From UBA4655 sp964585575 (GTDB taxonomy: Bacteria; Planctomycetota; Planctomycetia; Pirellulales; UBA1268), in the NCBI GenBank assembly GCA_964585575.1, contig CAZPEM010000008.1, positions 1 through 39,433 of the forward strand: 39,433 nucleotides of DNA. Direction: 5' to 3'. The notes beneath the pieces were generated by a model. It ran no database searches and was not told where the DNA came from. It saw nothing but the letters and a program-made list of their open reading frames with translations. Of this stretch, positions 1 through 8,414 are shown one piece after another (the first letter of the stretch is position 1; each line of letters opens with the position of its first letter). Position numbers and translations under genes: made by a program.

Positions 1-2
1 GG

Positions 3-317
3 AAGCTCGATGCCGATGTGGCGCGGGCGCTTGCGGCGTTCAAGGGCGGGTTGACGCTTCGCGTCACGGCCTTCGAATCCCCCGACTCGGTCGCGGTCGC
101 GAAAGCGCTCGCCACTCACAAAGGCCCGCTGAAGCTCACCAACCTCGAGAAAATCTCTCCCAAGGCGCTCACAGCCCTGATCACGAAGGACGACGTCGAG
201 ATTCCGTTGCTCCAAACACTGGAATTGATCCCCGAACCCGACGGCGGCGAAACCGAGGACTTCGTCGTTCCGAAAGAGTTTGCAGAGCGGCAAAGACGGC
301 AGCAGTCGGCCCGCTGA
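3..317 (+). CDS. 3' end of a planctomycete leucine-rich-like repeat protein (5' truncated by window edge)
   Basis: The reading frame is open from the first bases of the window, so this is the C-terminal part of a longer protein; the GTG at 18 is probably internal. The visible residues contain units of about 25-30 residues (LAAFKGGLTLRVTAFESPD, then ALATHKGPLKLTNLEKISP). They resemble the repeats 'ALA.HKG.L.L..L..ISP.A..AL' found in large planctomycete repeat proteins with leucine-rich-repeat character. The tail (EIPLLQTLELIPEPDG, then a charged end) looks like a capping segment. No catalytic motif is visible. A role in protein-protein interaction is only inferred from the repeat nature. It ends 84 bases before ruvC on the same strand; no terminator was recognised between them. 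Confidence 0.55.
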   Translation, partial: KLDADVARALAAFKGGLTLRVTAFESPDSVAVAKALATHKGPLKLTNLEKISPKALTALITKDDVEIPLLQTLELIPEPDGGETEDFVVPKEFAERQRRQQSAR

Positions 318-388
318 ATCAATCGCCATGACGCAAGGACCAGTTTTCTCGCTGGCGACTGCTCTTCTGCCATGAGGGCACATCCCGT

Positions 389-394
389 TAGTCT
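389..394 (+). promoter_or_regulatory. candidate -10 box (TAGTCT) for ruvC
   Basis: TAGTCT lies 7 bases before the ATG at 402, and no Shine-Dalgarno sequence is visible there. Transcription would begin at or next to the start codon. This favours the ATG at 402 over the in-frame ATG at 372. No good -35 element was seen. Confidence 0.3.
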
Positions 395-401
395 CTGCGG
401 C

Positions 402-956
402 ATGAGCCGCCCCGCGACGCTCCGAGCAGAATCGTTCCGCATCGTCGGGTTCGACCCGGGGCTCAACGTCACCGGCTACGGGGTCGTCGAATGCTCCGGC
501 GGATCGGTCCGGCTCGTCGAGGCGGGCACGGTCCGCTCGCGGGGCGAATCGCTCGAGGCGAGGCTGCTCTCGATCCACGCGGGGGTCCGCGAAGTGCTCG
601 CCGCCTTCTCGCCGGTCGCGATGGCGATCGAGCAGGTCTTTTCGCATGCGAAGTTTCCGAAGACGGCCATCCTCATGGGCCATGCGCGGGGCGTGATCTG
701 CCTCGCGGCGGCCGAGGCGGGAATAACGGTGCAGCACTACCTTCCCAACCGCGTGAAGAGCACGCTCACCGGCAGCGGCCATGCCGGGAAGGAGCAGGTG
801 CAGAGGGCCGTGCAGCGGGAACTCGGCCTGGCGAGCCGTCCCGAGCCTGCCGACGCGGCCGACGCCCTCGCCGTCGCCCTCACCGATTATCATCTGCGGC
901 TCCGCGTCGCCCGTCCGCCCGCGGGGATCGACATGCTCCGGAGCGACCGACCGTGA
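402..956 (+). CDS. ruvC: Crossover junction endodeoxyribonuclease RuvC
   Basis: RuvC resolves Holliday junctions by symmetrical nicking, working with the RuvAB branch-migration motor. The 184-residue product has the RNase H-like fold signature GFDPGLNVTGYGV near the N-terminus. The four acidic catalytic residues of the family can be placed at about D18, E77 (AIEQVF), D151 and D154 (PADAADALAVAL). It is slightly longer than the E. coli protein (173 residues). An in-frame ATG at 372 would add ten residues; 402 is preferred because a TANNNT box sits just before it and the family starts close to the FDPG motif. The stop overlaps the ruvA GTG start (GTGA), which indicates translational coupling. 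ruvB is not next to it. Confidence 0.93.
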   Translation: MSRPATLRAESFRIVGFDPGLNVTGYGVVECSGGSVRLVEAGTVRSRGESLEARLLSIHAGVREVLAAFSPVAMAIEQVFSHAKFPKTAILMGHARGVICLAAAEAGITVQHYLPNRVKSTLTGSGHAGKEQVQRAVQRELGLASRPEPADAADALAVALTDYHLRLRVARPPAGIDMLRSDRP

Positions 957-1582
957 TCAAGCGACTCAGCGGAACCGTCGAACGGGTGGAGATGAACGCG
1001 GTCGATCTCGCGGTCGGGCCGCTCGTGCACGAGGTGCTCGTGCCGGAGCTCACGCGGCGTTCGCTCCAGACGAAGATCGGCCAGGCCGTCACGCTCCACA
1101 CGCTCGAATTCCTCGAGGGCACGCCGGGCCGGGGCAACCTCGTGCCGAGGATCGTCGGCTTCCTGTCGGAGGTGGAGCGGGAGTTCTTCGACCTCGTCTG
1201 CGAGGTCGACGGCGTCGGGGTACGGAAGGCGCTCCGCGCGATCGTGCGGCCCGTCGGCGACATCGCGACGGCGATCGAGGAGCAGGATGCCGCCGCACTC
1301 GCGATGCTGCCGGGCATCGGCAGCGCGACCGCCGAACGGATGATCGCAAAACTGCGGCGGCGGATGCCGAAGTTCGCCCTGCTCGTGGCCCGCGAGTCGC
1401 CGGGAGCCGGGCCGGCCGGATCCGACGTGCTCATCGAGACGCTCGACGTGCTCCGCTCGCTCGGCCACTCCGATGCCGATGCCCGCCGACTCGTCGACAA
1501 CCTGCGGGATCAGAAGAAGAAGGTCAAGGACGTGCAGGAGGCGCTCGAGCTCATCTACCGCTCGATGCATCGCCCCCGTTGA
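953..1582 (+). CDS. ruvA: Holliday junction branch migration complex subunit RuvA
   Basis: RuvA binds the four-way junction and loads the RuvB helicase. The 209-residue product begins MIKRLSGTV from a GTG that overlaps the ruvC stop codon. It has an N-terminal OB-fold with the LHTLEFLEG segment, where most RuvAs have 'h..vreD', then two helix-hairpin-helix motifs (VDGVGVRKALR at about 84-94 and LPGIGSATAERMIAKL at about 119-134). A C-terminal three-helix domain that contacts RuvB follows (DVLRSLGHSDADARRLVDN). Length matches the family. The last 32 bases overlap the end of the convergent MFS/acyltransferase gene. Confidence 0.93.
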   Translation: MIKRLSGTVERVEMNAVDLAVGPLVHEVLVPELTRRSLQTKIGQAVTLHTLEFLEGTPGRGNLVPRIVGFLSEVEREFFDLVCEVDGVGVRKALRAIVRPVGDIATAIEEQDAAALAMLPGIGSATAERMIAKLRRRMPKFALLVARESPGAGPAGSDVLIETLDVLRSLGHSDADARRLVDNLRDQKKKVKDVQEALELIYRSMHRPR

Positions 1583-4373
1583 TCATCGCTCCCGGTGACG
1601 TGCGCGGCACGACGAACCCGTCTGCGTCGATGTCGAAGGCCTCGTCGAGCCGCATCACAGCCGGCCGCTCCGAGCCCGGCCGCGGAATCGTGGCGGCGAT
1701 CACGAGTGTGCCGTTTTCGAGGTCTCCCGGCGGCAGGCCGCGGGGAGCGGCGAGGCCGAGCGGCCGCCGCATCGAGGCATCGGGCCAGACCACGACGCCG
1801 TTCACCGTGCGGCCCAGCGTGCCGGCCTTGTGCGTCACCTCGTGCGACGCGGAGCGGACCGGGGGCGTGTTCATCGAGACGAGCGACCGTCCGTCGGGCG
1901 AGTAGGCCACGACCGGCCGCACGCCCCAGGCGGCATGGAACGCTTCCGCCGCCTGCTCGGCCGCGGCGAGTTCGCCGGCCGACGCGATCGGCATCACGAC
2001 GCCCTCGACCGCCAGCGTCGCCCCACCGGAGCCGCCCTTCGCGAGCGACGCGACCGCGGCGACCTGCGCGGGCCGGCCGACCCAGAGCGTGATCCGTTCC
2101 TCAGCAAGGCAACGCAGCAGTTCCGCCGCCTCCGCGTGGCCATCGACCACGACGCTTGCGATCCCCAGCCGCTCCCCGACGCCCGTGCCGAAGAAGCCGG
2201 CAAGCGGGTCGCCGAACGCAAGCGACGAGAGCATGCGGTCGGTCCGCCGCACGAGCAGGCAGCCATCGACCGCCTCGGCCACCGCCGCGGACGCGATCGG
2301 GTCGTCGCCGTTCCCGACCGACCCATTTGCAATCGACGCCGCGAGCCGTCTCCTCACCGATGACGCGGTGACCTCCTGGAGCGCGAGCCTCGCGACGTCG
2401 GGATGGGTGCCGACGGGAAGGGCGGGGCCGAACGAGAGCGTCAGCGGACGGCGAAATCCCCGCAGCCCACCGCCGAAGAAGAGCCGGGGACGCTTCGTGA
2501 AATATTTCCCTTCGGAAAATGTCAGGAGGCTTCCCCACATGCCGTCGATGTGGAGCGGAACCATCGGCGCCTCGACCCGCTCGAGGAGCCATTCGAGCCC
2601 CCGCTTGAAGCCGAGGATCTGGCCGGTCCGCGAGATGCCCCCTTCGCAGAAGATGCCGATGACGTCCCCGTCGGCGAGCCCCTTCTGGATCTCCTTGAGG
2701 GCCGCGCCGATCGATTTCGGCTTCGGGTCGAAGAGGATGAACCGCCACTGGTCGGCGAGCATCCGCAGGAAGCGTCCCTGGATGTTCGGGCCGTAGACCA
2801 CCATCCGGATCGGCCGCGGGCTCGCGAGCACGACGATGAATCCGTCGAGCCAGGAAAGGTGGTTGGCGACGACGACGGCGGGCCCGCTGGCCGGAAGGAA
2901 CTCCTCTCCCCGGATCCGGAAGCGATAGATCGCATGCACGATCGACGACACGAGCATCCGCAGCGACGCCCGCGGCGCCGCGTAGATCGCGGCGGCCGTC
3001 GCGACGATCGCCAGCAGCGAGAAGAGGCCGAAGACCGCCTTCGCGGAGAGGAGCGGATACGCCTCGCCCGCGAGATTCCGGACGGGCGACCGGGCGACGC
3101 CGTAGACGAGCGTCGCGACGAACATGCCGGAGAAGACGAGCACGTTCGCCGCCGCCAGGAGCGCCCCGCGTCGGTTCGCCGGGCTCCTCGCCTGGAAGTA
3201 GGCCTCGAGCGGCACGTCGAAGATCCCGGCACCGACGCCGAGCATCGCGAGCGACGCGATCGCGTGCCACCAGGCGAACGGGGCGGCACGGCCGTCGACG
3301 AACACCGCTGAGGGTCCGCTCGCGAGGAGCATCGACGCGACCGCCATGACGATGCCGCCGGCCGGCACGAGGCCGAGATCGACCCCCCGCGACGAGATCC
3401 TGCCGGCGAGCACGCTGCCGGCGGCGATGCCTCCCACGAGCGAGATCAGGAAGGGCACCACCTGCCACTGCGATGTGGCGCCCGCCTCGGCGACGAACTG
3501 GTCGACGTTGAGCTGCGCCACCGCGGCGATGGCCCAGAAGAAAACGATCCCCGCCGCGGAGGCGGCCAGCTCCCGCGTTCTGAAAAGCTCGCCGAGGTCA
3601 CCGAGCGTCGTGGCGATCACGCGGCCCGAGAGCCTCGCGTCGGCAGCCGCGGCGGGCCGATGCGTCAGCCGCATCGACGCCGCCCAGCCCGTGATCGCGA
3701 CGCCCACGAGCAGCCCAACGGCCGGCAGATGCTCGAGCAAGGAGGACGGTCGTCCGGAGGCCGCCGCTTCCGCGATCGGCGAGACGTCGGCCAGCCAGTT
3801 GCCGGCCGCCATGCCGACGAGCGTGGCGGCGAGCCCCACCATCGCGAACCATCCGTTCGCGGCGGCGAGCCTCGTCGCCGGGACGATCTCGGGGATGCTG
3901 CCGAGGAGGCTGGGTGTCATCAGCGCCGCCTGGCAGCCGATCACGACGACACAGCCGAGCAGGAGCCAAAGCCCGGCAGGGAGTCCGGCCGCCGCCGGTC
4001 CCGACCGCACGCCCCAGGCGACGACGATGCCGGCCGCCAGCGCGATCGCGATCTCGGCCGCCTTGCACGCCACGATCACCGACCGCTTCGGATGGCGGTC
4101 GGCCAGATGGCCCGCGAGCCACGCAAGCACGATGAACGGAAGCACGAACCCGGCCGTGCCGATCGTGAGCACGAGCGGATGCTGCACAGCCTCGCAGGCC
4201 CGCTTGCCGAGGCCGATCGCGAGCCACCGCAACGCGTTGTCGTTCGCGACGGTCAGTCCGCGAACCGCCAGGAGCGGACCGAAGCCGGTCCCGAAGCCGA
4301 CGTTGCGTCCCAACTGTCCACCGTCGACAAGCTCGGCGGCAGGGGCAGCGGCGGGATCGGAGAAGTGGGGCAT
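1551..4373 (-). CDS. Aas-like fusion: MFS lysophospholipid transporter, PlsC acyltransferase, degenerate AMP-ligase domain
   Basis: The 940-residue protein follows the LplT-Aas architecture used to flip and re-acylate lysophospholipids at the inner membrane. Residues about 20-460 form an MFS domain of about 12 helices with the LplT-like NDNALRW motif after the first segment and a GHLADRHPKR loop. Residues about 490-690 form a PlsC acyltransferase with the HX4D motif (NHLSWLD, H505 and D510) and an FCEGGISRTG loop in place of FPEGTRS. Residues about 700-940 align with the core of an AMP-binding ligase (PLAGFFGTGVGERLG; AEERITLWVGRP; KAGTLGRTVNGVVV). They lack the P-loop YTSGTTG.PKG, have YSPDG where YG.TE is expected, and lack the C-terminal lysine subdomain, so this part is probably not a catalyst. 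No clear ribosome binding site precedes the ATG; a start a few codons later is possible. It overlaps ruvA by 32 bases tail to tail. Confidence 0.85.
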   Translation of the reverse strand: MPHFSDPAAAPAAELVDGGQLGRNVGFGTGFGPLLAVRGLTVANDNALRWLAIGLGKRACEAVQHPLVLTIGTAGFVLPFIVLAWLAGHLADRHPKRSVIVACKAAEIAIALAAGIVVAWGVRSGPAAAGLPAGLWLLLGCVVVIGCQAALMTPSLLGSIPEIVPATRLAAANGWFAMVGLAATLVGMAAGNWLADVSPIAEAAASGRPSSLLEHLPAVGLLVGVAITGWAASMRLTHRPAAAADARLSGRVIATTLGDLGELFRTRELAASAAGIVFFWAIAAVAQLNVDQFVAEAGATSQWQVVPFLISLVGGIAAGSVLAGRISSRGVDLGLVPAGGIVMAVASMLLASGPSAVFVDGRAAPFAWWHAIASLAMLGVGAGIFDVPLEAYFQARSPANRRGALLAAANVLVFSGMFVATLVYGVARSPVRNLAGEAYPLLSAKAVFGLFSLLAIVATAAAIYAAPRASLRMLVSSIVHAIYRFRIRGEEFLPASGPAVVVANHLSWLDGFIVVLASPRPIRMVVYGPNIQGRFLRMLADQWRFILFDPKPKSIGAALKEIQKGLADGDVIGIFCEGGISRTGQILGFKRGLEWLLERVEAPMVPLHIDGMWGSLLTFSEGKYFTKRPRLFFGGGLRGFRRPLTLSFGPALPVGTHPDVARLALQEVTASSVRRRLAASIANGSVGNGDDPIASAAVAEAVDGCLLVRRTDRMLSSLAFGDPLAGFFGTGVGERLGIASVVVDGHAEAAELLRCLAEERITLWVGRPAQVAAVASLAKGGSGGATLAVEGVVMPIASAGELAAAEQAAEAFHAAWGVRPVVAYSPDGRSLVSMNTPPVRSASHEVTHKAGTLGRTVNGVVVWPDASMRRPLGLAAPRGLPPGDLENGTLVIAATIPRPGSERPAVMRLDEAFDIDADGFVVPRTSPGAMINGGDASSGR

Positions 4374-4629
4374 TCGGGTGGAGCAGGGGGGCGAAGGACG
4401 GGAATGTTGTGGACCATGCGGTGCACGATGGTCAACCGGGGCTGGATCGGGCGGCGGGTGCCGCGGATCGCGCCGGGTGGGCCGATTGTGCCGGCGGCCT
4501 CGCCGGGCCCTTGACGACAGGCCGTTCGGCGGCTCATTGCAGGTGGTTGACCGGCTACTTATCCTTCACTGAACGTCGGATTTATCGCTCCCTTCCCAGT
4601 TGCCAGCCCGAAAAGAAAGCGTGTCACAG
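4374..4629. other. Divergent intergenic region between acyltransferase fusion and YYAP-repeat gene
   Basis: These 256 bases must hold both promoters of the divergent genes. A TTGACC at 4547-4552 and a TTGACG at 4511-4516 resemble -35 boxes, but no matching -10 at 16-18 bases was found for either. Short open frames here look like chance frames of GC-rich DNA. No RNA gene was recognised. Confidence 0.4.
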
Positions 4630-5184
4630 ATGATGTCCGCTCGCCGAATCGCGTGTCTCTCCCGGGGTCTCGCCACGTTGGCGGGCCTGCTGCTCGTGTC
4701 GTTGCTGTCCGTCACGGATGCCCATGCCCAGGCCTGCCACGCCGCCCAGCAGGCGGCTTATGTCGCGAGTTACGTTCCCTCGGGCAACTACGCCGCCGTG
4801 ACGGCGTTCTCTCCCCCGATGGTCGAGGGGATGCCCGTCGTCGCGAACTACGCACCCTCGATGGCGGCCGTCGCCGCGACGGTGCCGGCAAGCTCGATCG
4901 CCGTCACGAGCTACTACGCCCCGCAGGTCAGGTCGGTCGCCGCGCCGGTCACGACCTATTACGCACCGACCGCGGCTGCCGTGCCGGTCACCGCGTACTA
5001 TGCGGCGCCCGTCGCAGCTCCGGTCGCGACGGCGATGCCCGTGACCGCCTATTACGCCCCCGCCGCACCGGCGATGGTGGCCCCGGTCGCGGCCTACTAC
5101 CCGCCGACGGTGGTCGCCCGCCGAGGGCTGTTCGGGGCGACGCGATACAGCTATTACCCCGGCTCGTGGTACACGCCCTACTGA
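4630..5184 (+). CDS. Secreted low-complexity YYAP-repeat protein
   Basis: The 184-residue product has a clear Sec signal peptide: basic start MMSARR, a hydrophobic stretch LATLAGLLLVSLLSV, and a likely cleavage near AHAQA. The mature part consists almost wholly of degenerate repeats of about 10-20 residues ending in YYAP or YYPP, separated by Ala/Val/Pro-rich spacers (VTSYYAP, VTTYYAP, VTAYYAAP, VTAYYAP, VAAYYPP). It ends in a Tyr/Arg-rich tail, GLFGATRYSYYPGSWYTPY. Similar Tyr-Tyr-Ala-Pro secreted proteins are common in planctomycetes and have no assigned function; a structural or wall-associated role is a guess. An upstream in-frame TTG (4600) and GTG (4621) exist, but the ATG pair at 4630/4633 gives the standard signal peptide, with GAAAG about 11 bases before it. 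Confidence 0.75.
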   Translation: MMSARRIACLSRGLATLAGLLLVSLLSVTDAHAQACHAAQQAAYVASYVPSGNYAAVTAFSPPMVEGMPVVANYAPSMAAVAATVPASSIAVTSYYAPQVRSVAAPVTTYYAPTAAAVPVTAYYAAPVAAPVATAMPVTAYYAPAAPAMVAPVAAYYPPTVVARRGLFGATRYSYYPGSWYTPY

Positions 5185-5267
5185 AGGGGCTCCCGGCTGA
5201 AACGGCTGCCGCAGCGAGTTTAGGAGAATCGACGACGTTCGGTGTTCGCGCCGTCACGCGATGATCC

Positions 5268-5273
5268 TATAGT
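5268..5273 (+). promoter_or_regulatory. candidate -10 box (TATAGT) of the carotenoid operon
   Basis: TATAGT ends 7 bases before the ATG at 5281 and there is no Shine-Dalgarno sequence before that ATG. Transcription would start at or one base before the ATG, giving a leaderless mRNA. The -35 region is poor (TTCGCG at 5245). Confidence 0.45.
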
Positions 5274-5280
5274 GGGGTCG

Positions 5281-6849
5281 ATGACGAGGACGGTCAACAT
5301 CATCGGCGCCGGTCCCGGCGGGCTGGCGGCGGCCATGCTTCTGGCCAACGAGGGAGTCCGCGTACGGATTCTCGAGAAAGCCCTCGTGCCGGGAGGCCGC
5401 ACGAGCACGATCTCCACGCCCGACCAGCCTGGGGCGGTCGGCGGATTCAAGTTCGACCTCGGTCCCACCTTTTTTCTCTATCCGCGGGTGCTCGCGGAGA
5501 TTTTCGCGGCCTGCGGCCGGGACCTGAACCGCGAGGTGGAACTGATCCGGCTCGATCCCCAATACCGGATCGTGTTCGGGGCCGGGGGAGAGATCCTGGC
5601 CACGCCCGATCCGGAGAAGATGGAGGCGGCCGTCACGGCCCTCTCGCCCGCCGACGCCGGATCCTTTCGGCGGTTCATGGAGGCGACGCGTGAAAAGTTC
5701 GAGCGGTTCGCACCGTTCCTCGAGCAGCCGTTCGAGAGCTGGAGGGATCTCGCAAACCCCGACCTCCTGAAGCTCGTGCCGATGCTCAAGCCCTGGAAGA
5801 GCCTCGACGCGGAGCTCGGCCGGTTCTTCTCCGACGAGCGAATCCGGCTGGCCTTCACGTTCCAGTCGAAATATCTCGGCATGTCGCCGTTCCGCTGCCC
5901 CAGCCTGTTCTCGATCCTGTCGTTCCTCGAGTACGAGCATGGCGTCTTCCATCCGGTCGGCGGCTGCGGCGCGATCTCCTCGGCGATGGCGAGGATCGCG
6001 GAGGATCTCGGCGTGGAGATCCACTACGGCGAGCCCGTCGAGTCGATGCGGTTCGAGGGCCGCAGGGTCGCGGCCGTCCGCACGGCGGCCGGCGAATACG
6101 AGGCCGACGCCACGGTGGTCAATGCCGACTTCGCGCGGAGCATGACGCGGCTCGTGCCCGACCGGCTCCGTCGCCGCTGGAGCGACAAGGCGATCGCGTC
6201 GAAGCGGTTCTCCTGCTCCACGTTCATGCTCTACCTCGGCATCGACGGCCGCTACGACGACGTCCCGCACCACACGATCTACCTGTCGAAGAGCTACCGC
6301 GAGAACATCGTCGACATCGAGTCGCGGCACGCGCTCGGCGGCGACCCGTCGATGTACGTGCAGAATGCCTGCGTGACCGATCCCTCGCTCGCGCCCGAGG
6401 GGATGAGCACGCTCTACGTCCTCGTGCCGGTCACCCACCGGCATCCCAACGTCGACTGGCGGCGGGAGGCCCCCCGATTCCGTGAGGTCGCCCTCGACCA
6501 GCTCACGCGGGTCGGCCTCCCGGGCGTGCGGGAGCGGATTCGCTACGAGAAGATGGTCACCCCGGACGACTGGCAGGACGACTACGAGATCTACAAGGGG
6601 GCGACGTTCAATCTTTCCCACGACCTCGGCCAGATGCTCCACATGCGGCCGCACAACCGGTTCGAGGACCTCGACAGCCTCTATCTCGTCGGCGGCGGCA
6701 CGCACCCGGGCAGCGGGCTGCCGGTGATCTATTCGTCCGCGAGGATCACGGCGAAGCTCCTGCTGGAAGACCTCGCCCGCCAAAGCGGCCGGAACGGCAG
6801 GCAGGCCAAGGCCGCGTCTCGAGGGAGAAAGGCAGGGCAGCTTCTATGA
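5281..6849 (+). CDS. CrtI/CrtP-type carotenoid desaturase or oxygenase (FAD-dependent)
   Basis: This 522-residue flavoprotein of the phytoene-desaturase superfamily has the N-terminal dinucleotide-binding motif NIIGAGPGGLAAAMLLANEG and an E at the end of beta-2 (ILEKALVPGGRT). Its C-terminal FAD/carotenoid motif is LYLVGGGTHPGSGLPVIYSSARI. The THPGSGLP form resembles, from memory, CrtP/CrtNb-type diapolycopene oxygenases as much as desaturases, so it may oxidise a terminal methyl group and not desaturate. In-frame ATG 5281 (MTRTVNII) is chosen because family members start just before the GxGxxG motif; a longer frame reaches back to 5242. It is first in a four-gene operon, and its TGA overlaps the next ATG (ATGA at 6846). 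Confidence 0.85.
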   Translation: MTRTVNIIGAGPGGLAAAMLLANEGVRVRILEKALVPGGRTSTISTPDQPGAVGGFKFDLGPTFFLYPRVLAEIFAACGRDLNREVELIRLDPQYRIVFGAGGEILATPDPEKMEAAVTALSPADAGSFRRFMEATREKFERFAPFLEQPFESWRDLANPDLLKLVPMLKPWKSLDAELGRFFSDERIRLAFTFQSKYLGMSPFRCPSLFSILSFLEYEHGVFHPVGGCGAISSAMARIAEDLGVEIHYGEPVESMRFEGRRVAAVRTAAGEYEADATVVNADFARSMTRLVPDRLRRRWSDKAIASKRFSCSTFMLYLGIDGRYDDVPHHTIYLSKSYRENIVDIESRHALGGDPSMYVQNACVTDPSLAPEGMSTLYVLVPVTHRHPNVDWRREAPRFREVALDQLTRVGLPGVRERIRYEKMVTPDDWQDDYEIYKGATFNLSHDLGQMLHMRPHNRFEDLDSLYLVGGGTHPGSGLPVIYSSARITAKLLLEDLARQSGRNGRQAKAASRGRKAGQLL

Positions 6850-8414
6850 TCGCGCAGGGCACTTCGGAAGGCGGCACCGCGACAGGACCCCGCCGAAAAG
6901 ACGCGGATCGTGTCGTCGTGATCGGCGCCGGGCTCGGCGGGCTCGCCGCCGCCTGTACGCTCGCGGCCCGCGGCCACCGCGTCACCGTCTGCGAGCGAAA
7001 CCCGTGGCTCGGCGGCAAGGCGGCCGTGCTTTCGGAGCAGGGCTTCCGGTTCGACATGGGGCCGACGATTCTCACGATCCCGGCGGTGTTGCGGAGAATC
7101 TACGCCGAGGCGGGCCGCAACCTCGCCGACCATCTCGACCTCGTCCCGCTCGACCCGCAATGGCGGAGCTTCTTCACCGACGGCACCACGCTCGACCTGT
7201 GCGCCGACGTTCCCGACATGATGCGGACCCTCGACCGCTTCGCGCCAGGCAGCGGATCGGCCGCAGGCTACGGCCGCTTCATGGAACTCGCCGAGCGGCT
7301 CCACCGCATCTCGAACGAATACTTCTTCTGGAAGAGCGTGGGCGGACTGAAGGACATGTTCGACCCGAAGCGTTCCGTCACGCTCTCGGTGCTCAAGGAG
7401 GTGATCGGCATGCGGCCGGGCCACAGCGTGGCCGGAACGGTGCGGGCGTTCGTCGCCGACCCACGGGCCGCGCAGATGCTCGACCATTTCACGCAGTACG
7501 TCGGCAGCGCGCCCGACGCTTCGCCGGCGGTGCTCTGCGGAATCGCCCACATGCAGGCGAACGACGGCGTCTGGTATCCGCGTGGCGGCACCGGCGCCGT
7601 CCCGAAGGCGCTTCACTCGCTCGCCACCGAACTCGGCGTCGAGTTTCGCACCGGCACGCCCGTGCGGCGGATCGTCGTGGAACGGGGCCGCGTGCGGGGC
7701 GTCGAGACCGCGGAAGGGGAGGTGATCGCCGCCTCGACGGTCGTGAGCAACTCCGACAGCGTCCGCACCCACCGCGAACTCGTGGACGGCGTGGCCGCGA
7801 GGAGGTTCCTGGGCCGCCGGAAGTACGAGCCGGCCTGCTCGGGCGTCGTGCTCTACCTCGGCCTGAAGCAGCGGTACGATCACCTGCTCCACCACAATTT
7901 CGTCTTCTCGGCGGACCCCCACGTGGAGTTCGAGTCGATCTACCGTCGGGGCGAGCCGGCGGAAGACCCGACCGCCTACGTCTGCGCCCCGGCGGTCACG
8001 GAGCCGGAGGTGGCCCCCTCGGGCGGCGAGGCGCTGTATGTCCTCGTCCACACGCCCTACCTGCGACCGCACCACAACTGGTCGAAGATGCTCCCGGAAT
8101 ACCGCCGCCGGATCATCGACAAGCTCAAGTCAACGGCCGGGCTCACGGACATCGAGGATCGGATAGTCGTCGAGCGGGCGCTCACGCCGCAGGACATCAA
8201 CGACCGCTATCACGTGCTCGACGGCGCGATCTACGGCCTGGCGAGCCACGGCCGGTTCCTCGGGGCCTTCAAGCCGTCGAACCGGTCGCCCGACATCGAG
8301 GGGCTCTACCTCGCGGGCGGCGCCGCCCACCCCGGTCCCGGCATGCCGATGGTGCTCATGTCGGGATGGATCGCGGCCGACTGCGTCCACGCCGATCGCG
8401 TCGCCGCGGCATGA
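6846..8414 (+). CDS. CrtI/CrtN-type carotenoid (phytoene or diapophytoene/squalene) desaturase
   Basis: Second FAD-dependent member of the phytoene-desaturase family in the operon, 522 residues. Visible motifs are VVVIGAGLGGLAAACTLAARG at about 23-43, then CERNPWLGGKA, GFRFDMGPTILT, and the C-terminal LYLAGGAAHPGPGMPMVLMSG. These fit a desaturase of the CrtI/CrtN type that introduces the conjugated double bonds of the polyene. In planctomycetes the C30 route from squalene is established for Planctopirus limnophila, so the substrate could be squalene or dehydrosqualene, but the window holds no synthase to settle C30 against C40. Start ATG overlaps the previous stop; its own stop overlaps the next ATG at 8411. 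Confidence 0.87.
   Translation: MIAQGTSEGGTATGPRRKDADRVVVIGAGLGGLAAACTLAARGHRVTVCERNPWLGGKAAVLSEQGFRFDMGPTILTIPAVLRRIYAEAGRNLADHLDLVPLDPQWRSFFTDGTTLDLCADVPDMMRTLDRFAPGSGSAAGYGRFMELAERLHRISNEYFFWKSVGGLKDMFDPKRSVTLSVLKEVIGMRPGHSVAGTVRAFVADPRAAQMLDHFTQYVGSAPDASPAVLCGIAHMQANDGVWYPRGGTGAVPKALHSLATELGVEFRTGTPVRRIVVERGRVRGVETAEGEVIAASTVVSNSDSVRTHRELVDGVAARRFLGRRKYEPACSGVVLYLGLKQRYDHLLHHNFVFSADPHVEFESIYRRGEPAEDPTAYVCAPAVTEPEVAPSGGEALYVLVHTPYLRPHHNWSKMLPEYRRRIIDKLKSTAGLTDIEDRIVVERALTPQDINDRYHVLDGAIYGLASHGRFLGAFKPSNRSPDIEGLYLAGGAAHPGPGMPMVLMSGWIAADCVHADRVAAA

Noticed and set aside
2101..4227. Long open frames in other phases within the acyltransferase fusion gene (e.g. 2101-3468 minus, 2403-3311 plus)
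   Set aside because: They are rich in Arg, Pro and Ser with no motif, as expected from shifted or antisense reading of GC-rich coding DNA.
4253..4537. 94-codon minus-strand frame before the acyltransferase fusion
   Set aside because: Pro/Arg-rich, overlaps the start of the fusion gene, no ribosome binding site and no motif.
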